Assembly (NCBI GenBank): GCA_041530395.1
Contig: CP136945.1
Coordinates: 124,001-188,000 of the forward strand
Direction: 5' to 3'
Length of the DNA stretch: 64,000 bases
DNA from: Thermosynechococcaceae cyanobacterium Okahandja
Lineage (GTDB): Bacteria > Cyanobacteriota > Cyanobacteriia > Thermosynechococcales > Thermosynechococcaceae
Shown here: in pieces, positions 62,838 to 64,000 of the stretch
How positions within the stretch are numbered: position 1 is the stretch's first letter
Layout: the number at the start of each line of letters is the position of its first letter
The notes under the pieces: generated by a model
What the model was told of the DNA's origin: nothing
The model's database searches: none
Seen by the model: the letters and a program-made list of their open reading frames with translations, nothing else
Made by a program: the position numbers and the translations under genes

Positions 62838-64000
62838 ATGGGGGCATCGCTAGAGCATACCGCAAGTTATCAGGTGGGGGGCAGTTTACCCACAACCTCG
62901 GCGGTGTATGTGCAGCGCCAAGCGGATACTGACCTACTCTCGGGGCTGCTGACGGGTGAGTTTTGCTATGTCCTGAACTCCCGTCAGATGGGCAAGTCTA
63001 GTTTGCGGGTTCAGGTGACGCAGCAACTGTTGGCTCGGGGCTATCGCTGTGCGGCGCTCGACATTACCAAAATTGGCAGTCAAAATATTCAGCCGGAGCA
63101 ATGGTACGCCAGTTTTGTTGGGGCACTCATTCAGGGGTTTAACCTGACGGAGGTGGTTTCCCTGCGCTCTTGGTGGCGCGATCGCCAGTTGGTGTCGCCG
63201 ATTCAGCGGCTGAGTGAGTTTGTGGAAGAGGTGCTGCTGAGCCACACCACAGAACCCTTAGTGATTTTTATTGATGAAATTGACAGTCTGCTGAGCTTAC
63301 CTTTTTCCACCGATGATTTTTTCGCTTGGATTCGTGCCTGTTACAATCAACGGGCCGATCGCCCCGACTATCGCCGCCTCACCTTTGCCCTGTTTGGCGT
63401 GGCCACCCCCGATCAACTGATTCAAGATAAGCAGCGCACCCCCTTTAACATTGGCCGCGCGATCGCCCTCAGTGGCTTTGAACTGCAAGAGGCTGCCCCC
63501 CTACTGGCGGGGATTGCCCACCTGAGCGATGCTCCCGAGCAACTTCTGGCGGCAGTGTTAGCGTGGACAGGCGGTCAGCCCTTTTTAACCCAAAAGCTCT
63601 GCCGTCTGTTGCAAATCCACGGTTCATTTATGGCGGCGGCAGCCATTCCGGCCACCTTGGAGCACTTCGTACACGAGCATATTCTCCAAGATTGGGAGCG
63701 TCACGATGAGCCAGAGCACCTGAAAACGATTCGGAATCGGCTGCTGGCGGATGAGCAGCGGATTGGCCGCCTATTGGGGTTGTATCAATCGGTGCTGGAG
63801 ACAGGGGGGATTCCCCTCGATGGCAGCCCGGAGCAGCGTGCCCTCTGTTTGACGGGTCTGGTGTGTCAGCGGCACGGCCAACTGGTGGTGTTTAACCCCA
63901 TCTATGCCCATGTTTTTAATCCCCATTGGATTGAGCAGCAACTGGAGCAGTTGCGCCCCTACTCCCAAGAGTTTCAGGCATGGTTGCGCTCCGGTGGCAG
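62838..64000 (+). CDS. AAA-like domain (AAA_35) protein, 5' part
   Basis: The frame runs open from ATG 62838 to the window end, giving 387 residues so far. The N-terminus has ASYQVGGSLPTTSAVYVQRQADTDL followed by an atypical P-loop NSRQMGKSSLRVQV (about residues 46-59), and FIDEIDSLLSLPFSTDDFFAWIR is the Walker B region (about 142-164). FALFGVATPDQLI and the TGGQPFLTQKLCRL segment are family landmarks. This AAA_35 class is common in filamentous and thermophilic cyanobacteria and is often followed by WD40 or other repeat domains, which would be beyond the window. Signalling or STAND-like roles are suspected. Confidence 0.85.
   Translation, partial: MGASLEHTASYQVGGSLPTTSAVYVQRQADTDLLSGLLTGEFCYVLNSRQMGKSSLRVQVTQQLLARGYRCAALDITKIGSQNIQPEQWYASFVGALIQGFNLTEVVSLRSWWRDRQLVSPIQRLSEFVEEVLLSHTTEPLVIFIDEIDSLLSLPFSTDDFFAWIRACYNQRADRPDYRRLTFALFGVATPDQLIQDKQRTPFNIGRAIALSGFELQEAAPLLAGIAHLSDAPEQLLAAVLAWTGGQPFLTQKLCRLLQIHGSFMAAAAIPATLEHFVHEHILQDWERHDEPEHLKTIRNRLLADEQRIGRLLGLYQSVLETGGIPLDGSPEQRALCLTGLVCQRHGQLVVFNPIYAHVFNPHWIEQQLEQLRPYSQEFQAWLRSGG

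Noticed and set aside
216-64000. tRNA or rRNA genes
   Set aside because: I read all intergenic gaps for cloverleaf-like arms and conserved T-loop sequence (GTTCGANNC context) and saw none with matching stems. A covariance search could still reveal one.

Overview
The window reads as cyanobacterial chromosome. HIP1 octamers (GCGATCGC) are frequent in the core genes. There are genes found mainly in oxygenic phototrophs: Thf1/Psb29, the plastid-type ribosomal protein PSRP-3/Ycf65, a PetL-like b6f subunit, an SLH-OprB porin and phylloquinone-pathway MenC. A GTAN8TAC NtcA-type promoter is also present. Protein style and gene content suggest a Thermosynechococcus-like unicellular thermophile. That placement is an inference from recall, not from a database search.

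Layout. Positions 1-13.6 kb are housekeeping: the end of atpA with a terminator, small membrane proteins and a DUF697 GTPase, gcvT and a YyaL-like protein, folB divergent from a Ca2+/H+ antiporter, an NDH-2-type dehydrogenase, a HAD hydrolase, thf1, uvrC and an M61 peptidase. Positions 13.7-22.4 kb are an accessory island built around a Type III-like restriction-modification locus. The mod methyltransferase gene is interrupted exactly inside SAM motif I by an intein carrying a DUF559 (Vsr-like) endonuclease. The res gene is a pseudogene. Around and inside these genes lie a REP-associated tyrosine transposase, six GTAG-plus-hairpin REP units (several in frame inside coding sequence), DUF4258/DUF2283 and Uma2 genes, and truncated copies.

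Positions 22.5-40.3 kb return to core genes: the str-type operon rpsL-rpsG-fusA-tuf-rpsJ, rsmE, pepA, a methyltransferase, an NAD-biosynthesis cluster (pncB-nadD-nrtR-like-nadE) downstream of menC, a serine-recombinase-like gene and glgA, then proA. At 40.4-42.0 kb an AT-rich two-gene module, an ABC-type AAA ATPase plus a PD-(D/E)xK-like protein joined by an ATGA overlap, looks like an uncharacterised defence pair. Positions 42-56 kb hold the porin with its NtcA-type promoter, radC, petL, PSRP-3, rnhA, mgtC, acnB, a repeat-rich zinc-ribbon protein, purM, a phosphatase, murG and accC.

Positions 56.1-59.3 kb are a second island. It has a solitary CRISPR-I-E-like repeat, an IS1-family element with a canonical A AAA AAG frameshift signal, and four consecutive minus-strand integron-type cassettes (a disrupted grpB, a VOC protein, a RidA protein and a zinc-binding hypothetical) separated by attC-like hairpins. 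No integrase gene is visible. The window closes with an M23 peptidase, a two-domain kinase-like protein, clpS and the start of an AAA-like protein.

The two islands are the likely locations of unusual biology. One shows REP elements spreading through and within coding sequence together with an intein-bearing methyltransferase. The other is a short integron cassette array without an integrase. The ATPase/nuclease pair is the best candidate for an undescribed system.
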